In this document: one piece after another, positions 24,985 to 34,628 of the stretch | Layout: the number at the start of each line of letters is the position of its first letter | Position numbering within the stretch: the stretch's first letter is position 1 | From: Rivihabitans pingtungensis | GTDB lineage: Bacteria; Pseudomonadota; Gammaproteobacteria; Burkholderiales; Aquaspirillaceae | Direction: 5' to 3' | Length of the DNA stretch: 64,000 nt | Assembly: GCF_003201855.1 (NCBI RefSeq) | Contig: NZ_QJKI01000015.1 | Span: 18,642-82,641 of the forward strand | The notes under the pieces: generated by a model | What the model was told of the DNA's origin: nothing | The model's input: only the letters and a program-made list of their open reading frames with translations | Database searches by the model: none | Program-made: the position numbers and the translations under genes

Positions 24985-25078
24985 AAGGGCGTGTTGTCAG
25001 CGGCTCCAAGTGTATGTGTTCTCCACTTTGCTTCGCCACTGTATCCAGGACGATGCAGTCTCGCGACAGGAAACAAGC

Positions 25079-26320
25079 ATGCTGCGCTCTTCCCAAGCCA
25101 AAATCAGCCGCGAACAGCACACACCGGCAGCCACACCCGCCAGGCAAGCCAGCCTGCAAGCTGGTTTTACCGATCATCGCGCTGGCGGTGTCACTGTTCA
25201 GCGTCTCGCCCAGCTCGCCCGACACAGCCAGCAGGCCACACAGCTACGCCAGCTTCAGCAGGCCATGGACAACAGCGTCCAACGCCAGGTGATCGAAGAA
25301 GAACCACGCCAGCACAAAGCCCACCCAGCCGCATCACCTGAAGAAGAAAAACTGCAGGTTCAGGGCAAGTTTGCCACGTCGCCCAGCGCACCACGACAGG
25401 ACCAGACCACCGCCCTCAATCACACCGGCCTGCCAAACCAGCTCAAGAGCGGGATTGAATCCCTGTCTGGATTGTCGCTGGACAAGGTGCGCGTGCATTA
25501 CAACTCTTCGCAGCCCGCCCAACTGAATGCGCTGGCCTATGCACAAGGTACGGATATTCACGTGGCACCGGGGCAGGAAAAGCACCTGCCGCACGAAGCA
25601 TGGCATGTGGTGCAACAGGCCCAGGGACGGGTGAAGCCAACCCGGCAGATGAAAGGCGGCGTACCGGTCAATGATGATGCCGGGCTGGAACACGAGGCGG
25701 ATGTGATGGGGGCAAAGGCCAGCCAGCTGCGTACTGTGCCGGGTGTGTCAATGCGGAGGGTTTCCGCCCCGGCATTCACTGCCCAAGGCACCGTGACGCT
25801 GCAAAGAGTGACGGACCAGGCCGTGACAGACGCGGAAGCCGAATGCAATGCCAATTATGTGGCAGCAGTCAAACGCTACAGCCATGGCTGGAAGAAAAAA
25901 AGCAATCAAAGCCGGGTACAGATTTTGAACTCTGTCCGTGACCATCAAGCCACCTGGACGGCCGTGCGTGACCACGTCATGCGGGGAGGTGGCGGTGCAC
26001 CGCCGACCGGCTACCACAGCAAGGCACTGGGCGCCGGTGCCACCTCGGTTGGGGTGGGACCGACCAATCCGGTCGGGATTGGGCCAAACACGGTGTACAA
26101 ACAGTGGACCAAGCAGCGAGGGCAACTTGCCAATAACAAGTTGAAAATCTCGACGTTCTTTCCCAACAGCTGGAATGAAACCAAGATTACCGCGTGTGTT
26201 TTGCTGAGTTTTGGTCCGCAGGCACACCAGATGACCGATCAGCTTGCCCTGGACAGCCCCGGCAATGCCACTTTCTACCCAAACAGCGCATTGGCTGATC
26301 CACCACAGCCCGCCCCCTGA
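25079..26320 (+). CDS. DUF4157 protein with EndoU-like nuclease C-terminus, putative eCIS-linked toxin
   Basis: 413 aa. Region 1-110 is Gln/Ala-rich and probably unstructured. Residues about 118-215 match DUF4157, the domain linked to extracellular contractile injection systems: [29 protein letters not shown] is characteristic, with a zinc-protease-like HEAWH at 172-176 and EHEAD at 204-208. The C-terminus (about 290-375) resembles bacterial EndoU RNases: His299 in RDHVMRG, His313 in TGYHSK, Lys341/345, and [13 protein letters not shown] at 358-370. EndoU toxins cut RNA. ATG 25079 has AGGAAA at good spacing. GC is lower than in the neighbours. No immunity gene or eCIS structural gene is present in the window. 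The DUF4157 call is firm; EndoU is inferred. Confidence 0.8.
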   Translation: MLRSSQAKISREQHTPAATPARQASLQAGFTDHRAGGVTVQRLAQLARHSQQATQLRQLQQAMDNSVQRQVIEEEPRQHKAHPAASPEEEKLQVQGKFATSPSAPRQDQTTALNHTGLPNQLKSGIESLSGLSLDKVRVHYNSSQPAQLNALAYAQGTDIHVAPGQEKHLPHEAWHVVQQAQGRVKPTRQMKGGVPVNDDAGLEHEADVMGAKASQLRTVPGVSMRRVSAPAFTAQGTVTLQRVTDQAVTDAEAECNANYVAAVKRYSHGWKKKSNQSRVQILNSVRDHQATWTAVRDHVMRGGGGAPPTGYHSKALGAGATSVGVGPTNPVGIGPNTVYKQWTKQRGQLANNKLKISTFFPNSWNETKITACVLLSFGPQAHQMTDQLALDSPGNATFYPNSALADPPQPAP

Positions 26321-26382
26321 TGACCTGCGGCGTGATTCTGGCGCGCCCGGTGTCTGCTTGATATTCGATTGCAAAAGCCAAA

Positions 26383-26414
26383 ATGGCCATCCCCGCCAAT
26401 ACGGGGATGGCCAT
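26383..26414. terminator. Bidirectional terminator between toxin gene and cysN
   Basis: ATGGCCATCCCCG (26383-26395) and CGGGGATGGCCAT (26402-26414), a perfect 13-bp stem with A- and T-rich flanks on both sides. Confidence 0.8.
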
Positions 26415-26460
26415 TAAAACTTGGTAGCGTTGCGTAATTGCCTGGCTTTTTTCCGCAAGC

Positions 26461-27897
26461 TCACGCCAACTTGCTGACAATATCCTTCGCTTCCCAATGC
26501 GGGAAGTAGCGGCGCACCAGGGCGTTGAGCTCCACTTCAAAGGCGCGCAGGCGGGCGAGTTCGTCGGCGTCGCTGTGCTGGCTGGCGTCGGCCACCGCGT
26601 CGATTACCATGCCGGCGGCGGCGGTGGCGTTGCTGATGCGGTCCACGATGATAAAGCCGCCAGTGCCACGGCAGGCGGTGTAGGCGTCAAAGGCGGCGGC
26701 GGCGTTCAGCGCCACGGTGACGCGGCCGATTTCGTTCAGCTTGAGCTCGCTGGCGGCGCTGGCGGCCAGGGTGTTGACGTCGATGCGCGCGTCGATAGCG
26801 CTGACCCGGCCGGTGACTTTTTTGCCGCCCAGCTTGAACAGATATTCCTTGCCCAGGGTCAGCGGGGTTTCGTCCATCCACACCAGATGCGCGGTCAGCG
26901 TGGCGGCCACTTTCGGCGCGGTTTCGCCCACGTGTACCAGCATATCGCCGCGCGAGATGTCGATTTCGTCTTCCAGCGTCAGCGTCACGGCCTGGCCGGC
27001 GTGGGCGTAGGGCAGCTCGCCGTCGGCGGTGACAATGGCTTTCACCTTGCTGGTTTTGCCGCCGGGCAGGGCTTGCACGGTGTCGCCGGGGCGGATGTGG
27101 CCGGCGGCGATGGTGCCGCAAAAGCCACGGAAATCCAGGTTGGGGCGGTTGACGTATTGCACCGGCAGGCGGAAGGCGGCCAGCGGGGCGTCGCTTTCCA
27201 GCTCGACGGTTTCCAGCAGGTTCATCAGCGTCGGGCCGTTGTACCACGGCGCGCGCTCGCTGGCGCTGACCACATTGTCGCCGCGCAGCGCGGAAATCGG
27301 CACAAAGCGGATGTCGGGGATGTTCAGGCCTTCGGCAAAGGCCAGATAGTCACGGCGGATGTCGTCAAACACCTGCTGGCTGAAGTCCACCAGGTCCATT
27401 TTGTTGACGGCGACGATGACATGGCGCACGCCCAAGAGCGAAACAATAAAGCTGTGGCGGCGGGTTTGCGTTTGCACGCCACGACGGGCGTCGATCAGGA
27501 TCACCGCCAGGTCGCAGGTGGAAGCGCCAGTGGCCATATTGCGGGTGTACTGCTCGTGGCCTGGGCAGTCGGCAATGATGAATTTGCGCTGGTCGGTGCT
27601 GAAATAGCGGTAGGCGACATCAATGGTGATGCCTTGTTCGCGCTCGGCTTGCAGGCCGTCCACCAGCAGGGCCAAGTCGATTTCCTGGTCGGTGGTGTTG
27701 TACTTTTGCGAGTCCTTGGCGATGGCGGCCAGGTGGTCTTCAAAAATCAGTTTGGAGTCGTGCAGCAGGCGGCCAATCAGCGTGGATTTGCCGTCATCGA
27801 CGTTGCCGCAGGTGATAAAGCGCAGCAGGTCTTTGTTTTCGTGTTGCTTCAAATAGCCAAGAATGTCGCTGGCAATCAGTTCGGACTGGTGGGACAT
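26461..27897 (-). CDS. cysN: Sulfate adenylyltransferase subunit 1 (GTPase)
   Basis: 478 aa. GTP-driven large subunit of ATP sulfurylase, making APS from sulfate with CysD. EF-Tu-like GTPase: G1 GNVDDGKST at 31-39, G3 DCPGHEQY, G4 NKMD, then beta-barrel domains 2 and 3. The start is [12 protein letters not shown] (27897), with GAGAA upstream; a 37-residue in-frame extension is low-complexity Pro-rich. No CysC kinase domain is fused. It is downstream of cysD with an unusual 168-bp gap that contains an 8-bp inverted repeat. Confidence 0.95.
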   Translation of the reverse strand: MSHQSELIASDILGYLKQHENKDLLRFITCGNVDDGKSTLIGRLLHDSKLIFEDHLAAIAKDSQKYNTTDQEIDLALLVDGLQAEREQGITIDVAYRYFSTDQRKFIIADCPGHEQYTRNMATGASTCDLAVILIDARRGVQTQTRRHSFIVSLLGVRHVIVAVNKMDLVDFSQQVFDDIRRDYLAFAEGLNIPDIRFVPISALRGDNVVSASERAPWYNGPTLMNLLETVELESDAPLAAFRLPVQYVNRPNLDFRGFCGTIAAGHIRPGDTVQALPGGKTSKVKAIVTADGELPYAHAGQAVTLTLEDEIDISRGDMLVHVGETAPKVAATLTAHLVWMDETPLTLGKEYLFKLGGKKVTGRVSAIDARIDVNTLAASAASELKLNEIGRVTVALNAAAAFDAYTACRGTGGFIIVDRISNATAAAGMVIDAVADASQHSDADELARLRAFEVELNALVRRYFPHWEAKDIVSKLA

Positions 27898-27998
27898 GAT
27901 CGGGTTCTCTACTGTGTGGCCGTCGCCCGTGTCGGGCGGCGGCGGCAATCCGGTAAATGGCGTGGCGCACGCTGCGCCGGGCTTGGGGTGCGCTGCTT

Positions 27999-28038
27999 GA
28001 CGGGGCAAAACACGGGTTTGCCACGGTCAAGCCCCGTC
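27999..28038 (-). promoter_or_regulatory. Inverted repeat in the cysD-cysN gap
   Basis: GACGGGGC (27999-28006) and GCCCCGTC (28031-28038) enclose a 24-nt loop. It could be a processing or attenuation hairpin that sets the cysD:cysN ratio. There is no T-run. Confidence 0.35.
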
Positions 28039-28065
28039 GGGAATCACGGGCGGTTCAGCGCAGCC

Positions 28066-28986
28066 TTAGAAATAGCCTTCCATTTTTTTCTTTTCCATCG
28101 AGCCCGACTGATCATGGTCGATGGCGCGGCCCTGGCGTTCGCTGGTGCGGGTGAGCAGCATTTCCTGGATGATTTCCGGCAGGGTGGCGGCGGTGGATTC
28201 CACCGCGCCGGTCAGCGGATAACAGCCCAGGGTGCGGAAGCGCACCGAGCGCATTTCCGGGGTTTCGCCTTCTTTCAGCGGCAAACGCTCGTCGTCCACC
28301 ATCACCAGCAGGCCGTCGCGGTTGACCACCGGGCGCGGCGCCGAGAAATACAGCGGCACGATGTCGATGTTTTCCAGGTAGATATATTGCCAGATGTCCA
28401 GCTCAGTCCAGTTGGACAGCGGGAACACGCGGATGGATTCGCCCTTGTTCACCTGGCTGTTGTAGATGTTCCACAGCTCCGGGCGCTGATTTTTTGGGTC
28501 CCAGCGGTGGTTTTTGTCGCGGAACGAGTACACCCGCTCTTTGGCGCGGGATTTTTCTTCATCGCGGCGCGCGCCGCCAAAGGCGGCGTCAAAGCCGTGC
28601 AAATCCAGCGCCTGCTTGAGCGCGTCGGTTTTCATCAGGTCGGTGTACTTGGCGCTGCCGTGGGTGAACGGGGTGATTTCACCATTGGCGCCGGCCGGAT
28701 TGGTGTGGGTCAACAGCTTCAGGCCGTATTTGCTCACCACATTGTCGCGGAAGGCGATCATGTCGCGGAACTTCCAGGTGGTGTCCACGTGCAGCAGCGG
28801 AAACGGCGGCTTGCCCGGATAAAACGCCTTGAGCGCCAGATGCAGCATCACGGCGGAATCCTTGCCAATGGAATACAGCATCACCGGGTTATCAAACTCG
28901 GCGGCCACTTCGCGGATGATATGAATGGATTCGGCTTCAAGCTGCTTCAGATGCGTCAGCCGGGAGTCAGGAATGTCAATCGCCAT
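28066..28986 (-). CDS. cysD: Sulfate adenylyltransferase subunit 2
   Basis: 306 aa, the family length. Catalytic subunit that adenylates sulfate. PP-loop SIGKDS at 39-44, followed by the conserved [11 protein letters not shown] and [12 protein letters not shown] stretches and a C-terminus ending [12 protein letters not shown], all typical of CysD. ATG at 28986 with GGAAAG some 11 nt upstream. Upstream 28987-29213 holds a short AT-rich patch (about 29118-29145) that probably contains the promoter; no gene is seen there. Confidence 0.95.
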   Translation of the reverse strand: MAIDIPDSRLTHLKQLEAESIHIIREVAAEFDNPVMLYSIGKDSAVMLHLALKAFYPGKPPFPLLHVDTTWKFRDMIAFRDNVVSKYGLKLLTHTNPAGANGEITPFTHGSAKYTDLMKTDALKQALDLHGFDAAFGGARRDEEKSRAKERVYSFRDKNHRWDPKNQRPELWNIYNSQVNKGESIRVFPLSNWTELDIWQYIYLENIDIVPLYFSAPRPVVNRDGLLVMVDDERLPLKEGETPEMRSVRFRTLGCYPLTGAVESTAATLPEIIQEMLLTRTSERQGRAIDHDQSGSMEKKKMEGYF

Positions 28987-29213
28987 GGTGGTTGCAGCTT
29001 TCCAAGCAAGGTTCGGTCAGGCGGGCCGGCAGCCGGCGCGCGGAAGGGATACAGTCAGAGGCGTTTGGCTCTGGCAGGCTGGCACTTTACCGCAAGCGCC
29101 AGCAAGCGCATAAACCAATTCGCCATATCCATATATTGAAATTAACGTGCAAGCCGGGTGCTTCCTGTGGGTTTGGGCATAAGCCACGCACACCCGGCCG
29201 GGCAAGGCGCCGC

Positions 29214-32200
29214 TCAGCGCCGGTTTTCCTCGATCTCGCCCCAGGCTTTTTGCAGGCGTTTCAGCGACACCGGGAACGGGGTTTTCAGCTCTTGGGCGAA
29301 TAGCGACACGCGCAGTTCTTCAATCAGCCAGCGGAAGTCTTTCAGGCCCTGGCTGGCGCCTTCCAGCGCTTCCGCCTCGGCCAGTTTGGCTTCCCATTGT
29401 TTGTACAGCTGGGCGATTTCGGCGCCGCGCTGGCCGTCACGGCTGGGGTTGGCGGCGTATTTGTCCATGCGCAGCTGCTTGGCTTTCAGGTAGCGCGACA
29501 GATGCGCCAGCTTGTCCCACGGCGTGGCGGCCAAAAAGCCGGGGTAGACCAATTGGCCGATTTCGGCGCGCAGCGCCGGGCCCAGCTTGTGGCGCTCGGC
29601 CTGGTTCAGGGTTTTTTGGTATTCGGCGGCGATGTCGGCCAGATAGCGGCTGACGGCCTCGGTGACAGCCGGCAGGCGCGCGCGGGCGCGTTTGTTTTGT
29701 TCGTTAAAGGCTTTTTCCGTGCGCGGCAGCGGGTCTTCGCCAATAAAGGCGCGATCACAAATGGCGGCGATGGCGTCGGCCAGCAGGCCGTCGGCGTGGC
29801 CCAGGTTGCGCAGCAGCATGGCGGTTTGCGTGAAATTGCCGGGCAGGCCCTTGTTCAACTGCTTGATTTGCTCTTTCAGCGCGTATTGCAACAGGCGAAT
29901 CACCCCGCCGCGCATGGCGGCGTCGGCGGTGCGGGCGGTGTCGAACAAGCGCAGCGCCACCCGGTCGTCTTCCACCGCCAGCGCCGGAAAACCGGTCAGC
30001 TGCTGGCGGTTGCGGGCAAATTTCAGCGTGGCCGGCAGGTCGCCCAAATCCCAGCTGGTGACCGAATCGCGCTCGAAATCCAGCGAGGTGTCGCGGAAGG
30101 TCAGCTGGGCGACGTCGCCAAACTGGCGTTGCAGCGCCAGCAAATCGCGGCCCATGCCCAGCTCCTGCTTGCCGTCGTCCAGCACGCGGATATTCATGTG
30201 CGCATGCGCCGGCAGGGTGTCCGGGTTAAAGTCGGCCACGCTGACCGGCGCGCCAACCAGGCGCTGCACAAACAAGGCCAACTGCGGCAATAGCGCCACC
30301 TGGCCGTCCGGCTGACGCTCCAGAAAGCGCGTCACGCTGTCCGGCACGGGCACGCAGGCGCGGCGCAGTGCCTTGGGCAAGGATTTGATCAGCAGGGCGA
30401 GTTTTTCCCGCAGCATGCCCGGCACCAGCCATTCCAGCTGCGCCGGGTTCAGCCGGTTCAGCAGCGGCAGCGGCACGTCCACCGTCACCCCGTCCAGCGC
30501 GTGGCCGGGCTCAAAGCGGTAACGCAAGGTCAGCTCGCCGTCCGGGGTGCTCAGCTTGGGCGGAAACTGGTCCTCGGTGATATGGCTGGCGGCGTGCTGC
30601 ATCAGGTAATCGCGGGTGAGATACAGCAGCTTGGGGTTGCTGCGCTCGGCGTCCTGCCGCCAGGCGTCAAAGCCGGCGGCGGTGCACACCTCGGCCGGCA
30701 CGCGCTCGGCGTAAAAATCAAACAGGGTTTGCTCGTCCACCAGCACATCCTGGCGGCGGGCCTTGTGTTCGAGCTGTTCGATGTCGCGAATCAGCGCCTG
30801 ATTGTGTCGGTAGAACGGCGCCTGGGTGCTCAGCTGGCCATTGGCCAGCGCCTCGCGCAAGAAAATCTCGCGCGCCTCCTGCGGCGCCACCCGGCCATAC
30901 GACACCATGCGGCGCGGCACAATATTCAGGCCGTACAGCGTCACCCGCTCGCTGGCCACCACCTCGCCGCGGGCTTTTTCCCAATGCGGCTCAAAGTAAT
31001 GGTACTTGACCAGATGTGGCGCCAGCGCCTCCAGCCATTCCGGCTGAATGCTGGCCACGCAGCGGGCGTACAGCTTGCTGGTTTCGGTCAGCTCGGCCGA
31101 CACCAGCCATTTGGGCCGGGCTTTTTTCAGGCCAGAGGCGGGAAAGATATGAAAATGAATGCCGCGCGCGCCCAGATAATCGTCGCCTTCCAGCGATTTC
31201 ATGCCGACATTGCCCAATAAGCCAGTCAACAGCGCCTTGTGCAGCGGCTCGTAAGTGGCCGGCAGTTCATTGCGGCGCAGCTTGAGTTCATCGGCAATCT
31301 GGCTTAACTGGGCGTGCAGCTCGCGCCATTCGCGCATGCGCAGGTGCGACAAAAAATGCGTGTGGCACAGCTGGATCAGCTGGCGGTTGGAGCTTTTGTT
31401 TTGCAGGGCTTCGTCAAAAAAGTCCCACAGCGCCAAAAACGACAGAAAATCCGATTTCTCGTCGCTAAAGCGCGCATGCGCCCGCGTGGCCGCCTCGCGG
31501 GCGTCAAACGGCCGCTCGCGCGGGTCTTGAATCGACAAGGCCGAGGCCAGAATCAGCATCTCGCGCAGGCAGCCAAACTGCTCGCCAGCCAGCAACATGC
31601 GGCCCACTTTCGGGTCTACCGGGATGCGCGACAGCGATTGGCCCAGCTCGGTGATTTCGCCGCGCTCGCTGACTGCGCCCAGCTCGTGCAAGAGCTGATA
31701 CCCATCGGCCACCAGCCGCGACGACGGCGCCTCCAAAAACGGAAACTCATCCACCTTGCCCAGCCGCAGCGCCGCCATGCGCAAAATCACCGCCGCCAGA
31801 TTCGAGCGGACAATTTCCGGGTCGGTAAACGCCGGGCGGGCGTTGAAATCCTGCTCGGAATACAGCCGGATGCACACCCCGGCCGCCACCCGGCCGCAAC
31901 GGCCGGCGCGCTGGCGCGCCGCCGCCTGGCTGATTTTTTCCACCAGCAGCTGCTCGACCTTGGCGCGCGGGCTGTAGCGGTTGATGCGCGCCAGGCCGGT
32001 GTCGATCACATACTTGATGCCCGGCACGGTCAGCGAGGTTTCCGCCACATTGGTGGCCAGCACAATGCGCCGCCCGCCCGAGGGCCGGAAAATCTTTTGC
32101 TGGTCTTCATTGGACAAACGAGCAAACAGCGGCAGGATTTCATACGCGCTCAGCCGCGCCTTGCGCAGCTGCTCGGCGGTGTCGCGGATTTCCCGCTCGC

Positions 32201-33086
32201 CGGGCAAAAACACCAGAATATCGCCAGGGCCGTGGCGGGCCAGCTCTTCCACCGCCTCGACAATCGCCGCCTCCATATCCAGCTCGTGCTGGTCTTCGTC
32301 GCGCTCGTCCAGCGGCCGGTAGCGCACCTCCACCGGAAAAGTGCGGCCAGAGACTTCCATCACCGGCGCGCCGTCAAAATGCTGGCTGAAGCGGTCGGCG
32401 TCGATGGTGGCCGAGGTGATGATCACTTTCAGGTCAGGCCGGCGCGGCAGCAACTGCTTGAGAAAGCCCAACAGGAAATCAATATTCAGCGAGCGCTCGT
32501 GCGCCTCGTCGATAATCAGCGTGTCGTAAGCCGTCAGATAACGGTCGGTTTGCGTTTCCGCCAGCAAAATGCCGTCAGTCATCAGCTTGATATAGCTTTT
32601 GTCCGAGCTGCGCTCAGTAAAGCGCACCTTGAAGCCCACCACCTCGCCCAGCGTGGATTTCAGCTCCTGGGCAATCCGCGACGCCACCGAACGCGCCGCC
32701 AGCCGGCGCGGCTGGGTGTGGCCAATCAGCCCACGCACGCCCCGCCCCAGCGCCAGGCACAGCTTGGGCAGCTGCGTGGTTTTGCCCGAGCCGGTTTCCC
32801 CGCAGACAATCACCACCTGATGGCGCTCAATCGCCGCGCGCAGCTCGTCCAGCCGCTGATTGACCGGCAAGGCCGGGTCGAACTCCGGCTGCGGCAGCCC
32901 CGCGCGCCGCTCAGCCGCCCGCGCCGCTGAACGCGCCACCGCCTGCGCCAGCTCGCCCGCCAGCCGGTCGGTCGGCTTGCCCTCACGGCGGCGCTGCTCC
33001 CATTGGCGGATGCGGGACAACAAAGCATGGCGGTCGCGCGCCATACACTCATCAAGGGCGCGCTTCAGTTCGGCGGGGGTGGTCAT
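29214..33086 (-). CDS. hrpA: ATP-dependent RNA helicase HrpA
   Basis: 1290 aa, the usual ~1300 for HrpA. DEAH-box helicase linked to rescue of stalled ribosomes and mRNA processing. Walker A GETGSGKTT at 96-104, DEAH in LIIDEAHERSLN, SAT in VIITSATID, QRAGRCGR in motif VI, then the HA2/OB modules and the long HrpA-specific C-terminal region (DUF3418-like). The start is MTTPAELKRAL (33086); the 86 in-frame residues upstream overlap the promoter region of the divergent AAA gene and lack family similarity. Confidence 0.95.
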   Translation of the reverse strand: MTTPAELKRALDECMARDRHALLSRIRQWEQRRREGKPTDRLAGELAQAVARSAARAAERRAGLPQPEFDPALPVNQRLDELRAAIERHQVVIVCGETGSGKTTQLPKLCLALGRGVRGLIGHTQPRRLAARSVASRIAQELKSTLGEVVGFKVRFTERSSDKSYIKLMTDGILLAETQTDRYLTAYDTLIIDEAHERSLNIDFLLGFLKQLLPRRPDLKVIITSATIDADRFSQHFDGAPVMEVSGRTFPVEVRYRPLDERDEDQHELDMEAAIVEAVEELARHGPGDILVFLPGEREIRDTAEQLRKARLSAYEILPLFARLSNEDQQKIFRPSGGRRIVLATNVAETSLTVPGIKYVIDTGLARINRYSPRAKVEQLLVEKISQAAARQRAGRCGRVAAGVCIRLYSEQDFNARPAFTDPEIVRSNLAAVILRMAALRLGKVDEFPFLEAPSSRLVADGYQLLHELGAVSERGEITELGQSLSRIPVDPKVGRMLLAGEQFGCLREMLILASALSIQDPRERPFDAREAATRAHARFSDEKSDFLSFLALWDFFDEALQNKSSNRQLIQLCHTHFLSHLRMREWRELHAQLSQIADELKLRRNELPATYEPLHKALLTGLLGNVGMKSLEGDDYLGARGIHFHIFPASGLKKARPKWLVSAELTETSKLYARCVASIQPEWLEALAPHLVKYHYFEPHWEKARGEVVASERVTLYGLNIVPRRMVSYGRVAPQEAREIFLREALANGQLSTQAPFYRHNQALIRDIEQLEHKARRQDVLVDEQTLFDFYAERVPAEVCTAAGFDAWRQDAERSNPKLLYLTRDYLMQHAASHITEDQFPPKLSTPDGELTLRYRFEPGHALDGVTVDVPLPLLNRLNPAQLEWLVPGMLREKLALLIKSLPKALRRACVPVPDSVTRFLERQPDGQVALLPQLALFVQRLVGAPVSVADFNPDTLPAHAHMNIRVLDDGKQELGMGRDLLALQRQFGDVAQLTFRDTSLDFERDSVTSWDLGDLPATLKFARNRQQLTGFPALAVEDDRVALRLFDTARTADAAMRGGVIRLLQYALKEQIKQLNKGLPGNFTQTAMLLRNLGHADGLLADAIAAICDRAFIGEDPLPRTEKAFNEQNKRARARLPAVTEAVSRYLADIAAEYQKTLNQAERHKLGPALRAEIGQLVYPGFLAATPWDKLAHLSRYLKAKQLRMDKYAANPSRDGQRGAEIAQLYKQWEAKLAEAEALEGASQGLKDFRWLIEELRVSLFAQELKTPFPVSLKRLQKAWGEIEENRR

Positions 33087-33222
33087 TGCGGGCAGAAAGT
33101 GACGGGAAAGCCGGGGATTATACGATGGAGTGGGCAAGCGGCGCTGGCGCATGCCAGAAATTTGAGCGAGAATTTTTCCAGCGTGATTTGCTGGCTGTGC
33201 TGTACAGGCTTGCTGCACAGGT

Positions 33223-33252
33223 TTTACACCACTGACATCAAGCCAGTGTAAC
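33223..33252 (+). promoter_or_regulatory. Possible promoter and dyad before the AAA-PIN-ligase cassette
   Basis: TTTACA (33223-33228) and TGTAAC (33247-33252) are 18 bp apart. TTACAC and GTGTAA, with inner CACTG/CAGTG, form an inverted repeat across the spacer, as an operator would. Confidence 0.35.
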
Positions 33253-33299
33253 TGACCTAGGTTATCATCTTTCAACTCATGCACAAGGAATAAAATCTG

Positions 33300-34628
33300 G
33301 TGTTTACTCATCTTGTACTTACCAACTTTAAAGCATGGCAGCATATGGATGGAGTTGACTTGAAGCCAGTGACCATGTTACTAGGCACTAACTCCTCCGG
33401 AAAATCAACTCTAATTCAGAGTTTGCTGCTACTCAAACAAACTGCACAATCTCCTGATCGGAAGATGCATCTGAATCTTAGTGGTGATGAAGTAAACGAC
33501 TTTTTCAACTTTGGCAGATTTAATGATGTACTTTATCAGGGTGTCGAAGGGTTACGTCAGTTCATTATCACATTTGAATTTCATAAAAACAATGGCATGG
33601 GTGTTGATATTAACACATTTGATTGCACCTATGTCCAAGACTCCTCTGGCAGAGCCATAGTTAAAGATTTGTGGTTGACTACTGGTAGGCGCTGTTTCCG
33701 TGCAATTCGCCGTGAAAAAGGGGCATACTCCATTATGGTGGACAAGGAAACTCAGCCTCGCTGCAAAGGCCGCAATTATGCCCCTGAACGTTCCATCGCA
33801 TTTTCAGCAGATGCGATTGCTGCGCTTGAGCACGATGGCCCATTGCTTGAAGACCTTAGCCTGGCCATTCGCCGTGAGTTGGAGTCCATCAGCTATTTAG
33901 GCCCCTTGCGGCGCAAACCCGAGCGGGACTACCCCTGGAACCGAACCAAACCGGGAGACATCGGGGTGGATGGCAGCCGCGCAGTGGATGTGTTGCTGGC
34001 CAGCGCCTTGCTGAAAGGTGAAGAACAAAACTACGTAGTAAATGGCGTTTCCAGCTGGTTGGCGCGCATGAAAGTGGCGGACAAACTGGAAGTGCGCCAG
34101 CAAGGGCGCGCTAACCGCTACGAACTGATTATTCATCGTGATGGGGTAGCGAGTAATCTGCGTGATGTGGGGATTGGCGTCTCGCAAGTGTTGCCGGTGC
34201 TGGTGGTGGCGTATTTTGCCGCACCGGGCAGCACCATTATTCTGGAAGAACCCGAAATCCATCTGCACCCCTTGGCGCAAGCGGTGCTGGCCGAGTTGTT
34301 TGTCCAGGTGAGTCAAGAGCGCAAAGTGCAATTTATTGTGGAAACCCATTCTGAGCATCTGTTCCGCCGCATGCAAACCTTGATGGCCAGAGAAGAAGTC
34401 ACGCCGGATAGCGTGGCCATGTATTTTGTCGAGCGCGAAGCCCAGCCAGCCGCCGAACACAAAACCCCGTCACCCGCCACATTGCGCCAATTAGAGCTGG
34501 ACGAATTTGGCCGCGTGAAAAACTGGCCAGATGGCTTTTTTGGTGATGCCTTGGGCGAAACCCGCGAGCAGGCCAGCCGGATGTTTGCCCGCCAGAAAGC
34601 CGCGCGTGAGCAAGCGGGGCAAGCATGA
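33300..34628 (+). CDS. AAA ATPase with DUF3696-type C-terminus (SMC/OLD-like)
   Basis: 442 aa. ABC-type ATPase: Walker A GTNSSGKS at 29-36, signature-like VGIGVSQVLPVLV at 290-302, Walker B IILEEPEIHLHP at 313-324, and H-loop VETHSEHL at 347-354. The end, LDEFGRVKNWPDGFFGDALGE, matches DUF3696. GTG start with AAGGAA 10 nt upstream. The stop overlaps the PIN gene start (ATGA). The first ~600 bp are strikingly AT-rich (one 60-bp row is 35% GC) while the 3' part is near 50%, pointing to transfer. Family members occur in defence-like gene pairs; here it probably senses or gates the PIN nuclease. Confidence 0.88.
   Translation: MFTHLVLTNFKAWQHMDGVDLKPVTMLLGTNSSGKSTLIQSLLLLKQTAQSPDRKMHLNLSGDEVNDFFNFGRFNDVLYQGVEGLRQFIITFEFHKNNGMGVDINTFDCTYVQDSSGRAIVKDLWLTTGRRCFRAIRREKGAYSIMVDKETQPRCKGRNYAPERSIAFSADAIAALEHDGPLLEDLSLAIRRELESISYLGPLRRKPERDYPWNRTKPGDIGVDGSRAVDVLLASALLKGEEQNYVVNGVSSWLARMKVADKLEVRQQGRANRYELIIHRDGVASNLRDVGIGVSQVLPVLVVAYFAAPGSTIILEEPEIHLHPLAQAVLAELFVQVSQERKVQFIVETHSEHLFRRMQTLMAREEVTPDSVAMYFVEREAQPAAEHKTPSPATLRQLELDEFGRVKNWPDGFFGDALGETREQASRMFARQKAAREQAGQA

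Larger units (their letters stand above)
24399..25078. other. Long non-coding region with three or more repeat copies
   Basis: 680 bp between htpX and the DUF4157 gene. No credible gene on either strand. It holds a right-end relic of the hairpin repeat (24585-24647), a truncated copy (24790-24869), a full copy (24872-24984) and a further right-end scrap (24991-25007). Such stacking suggests repeated insertion at one site beside a horizontally acquired gene. Confidence 0.65.

Noticed and set aside
26497..29139. An 880-codon plus-strand frame antisense to cysN and cysD
   Set aside because: It is a GC-rich antisense shadow with composition unlike a protein; cysN and cysD on the other strand are certain.
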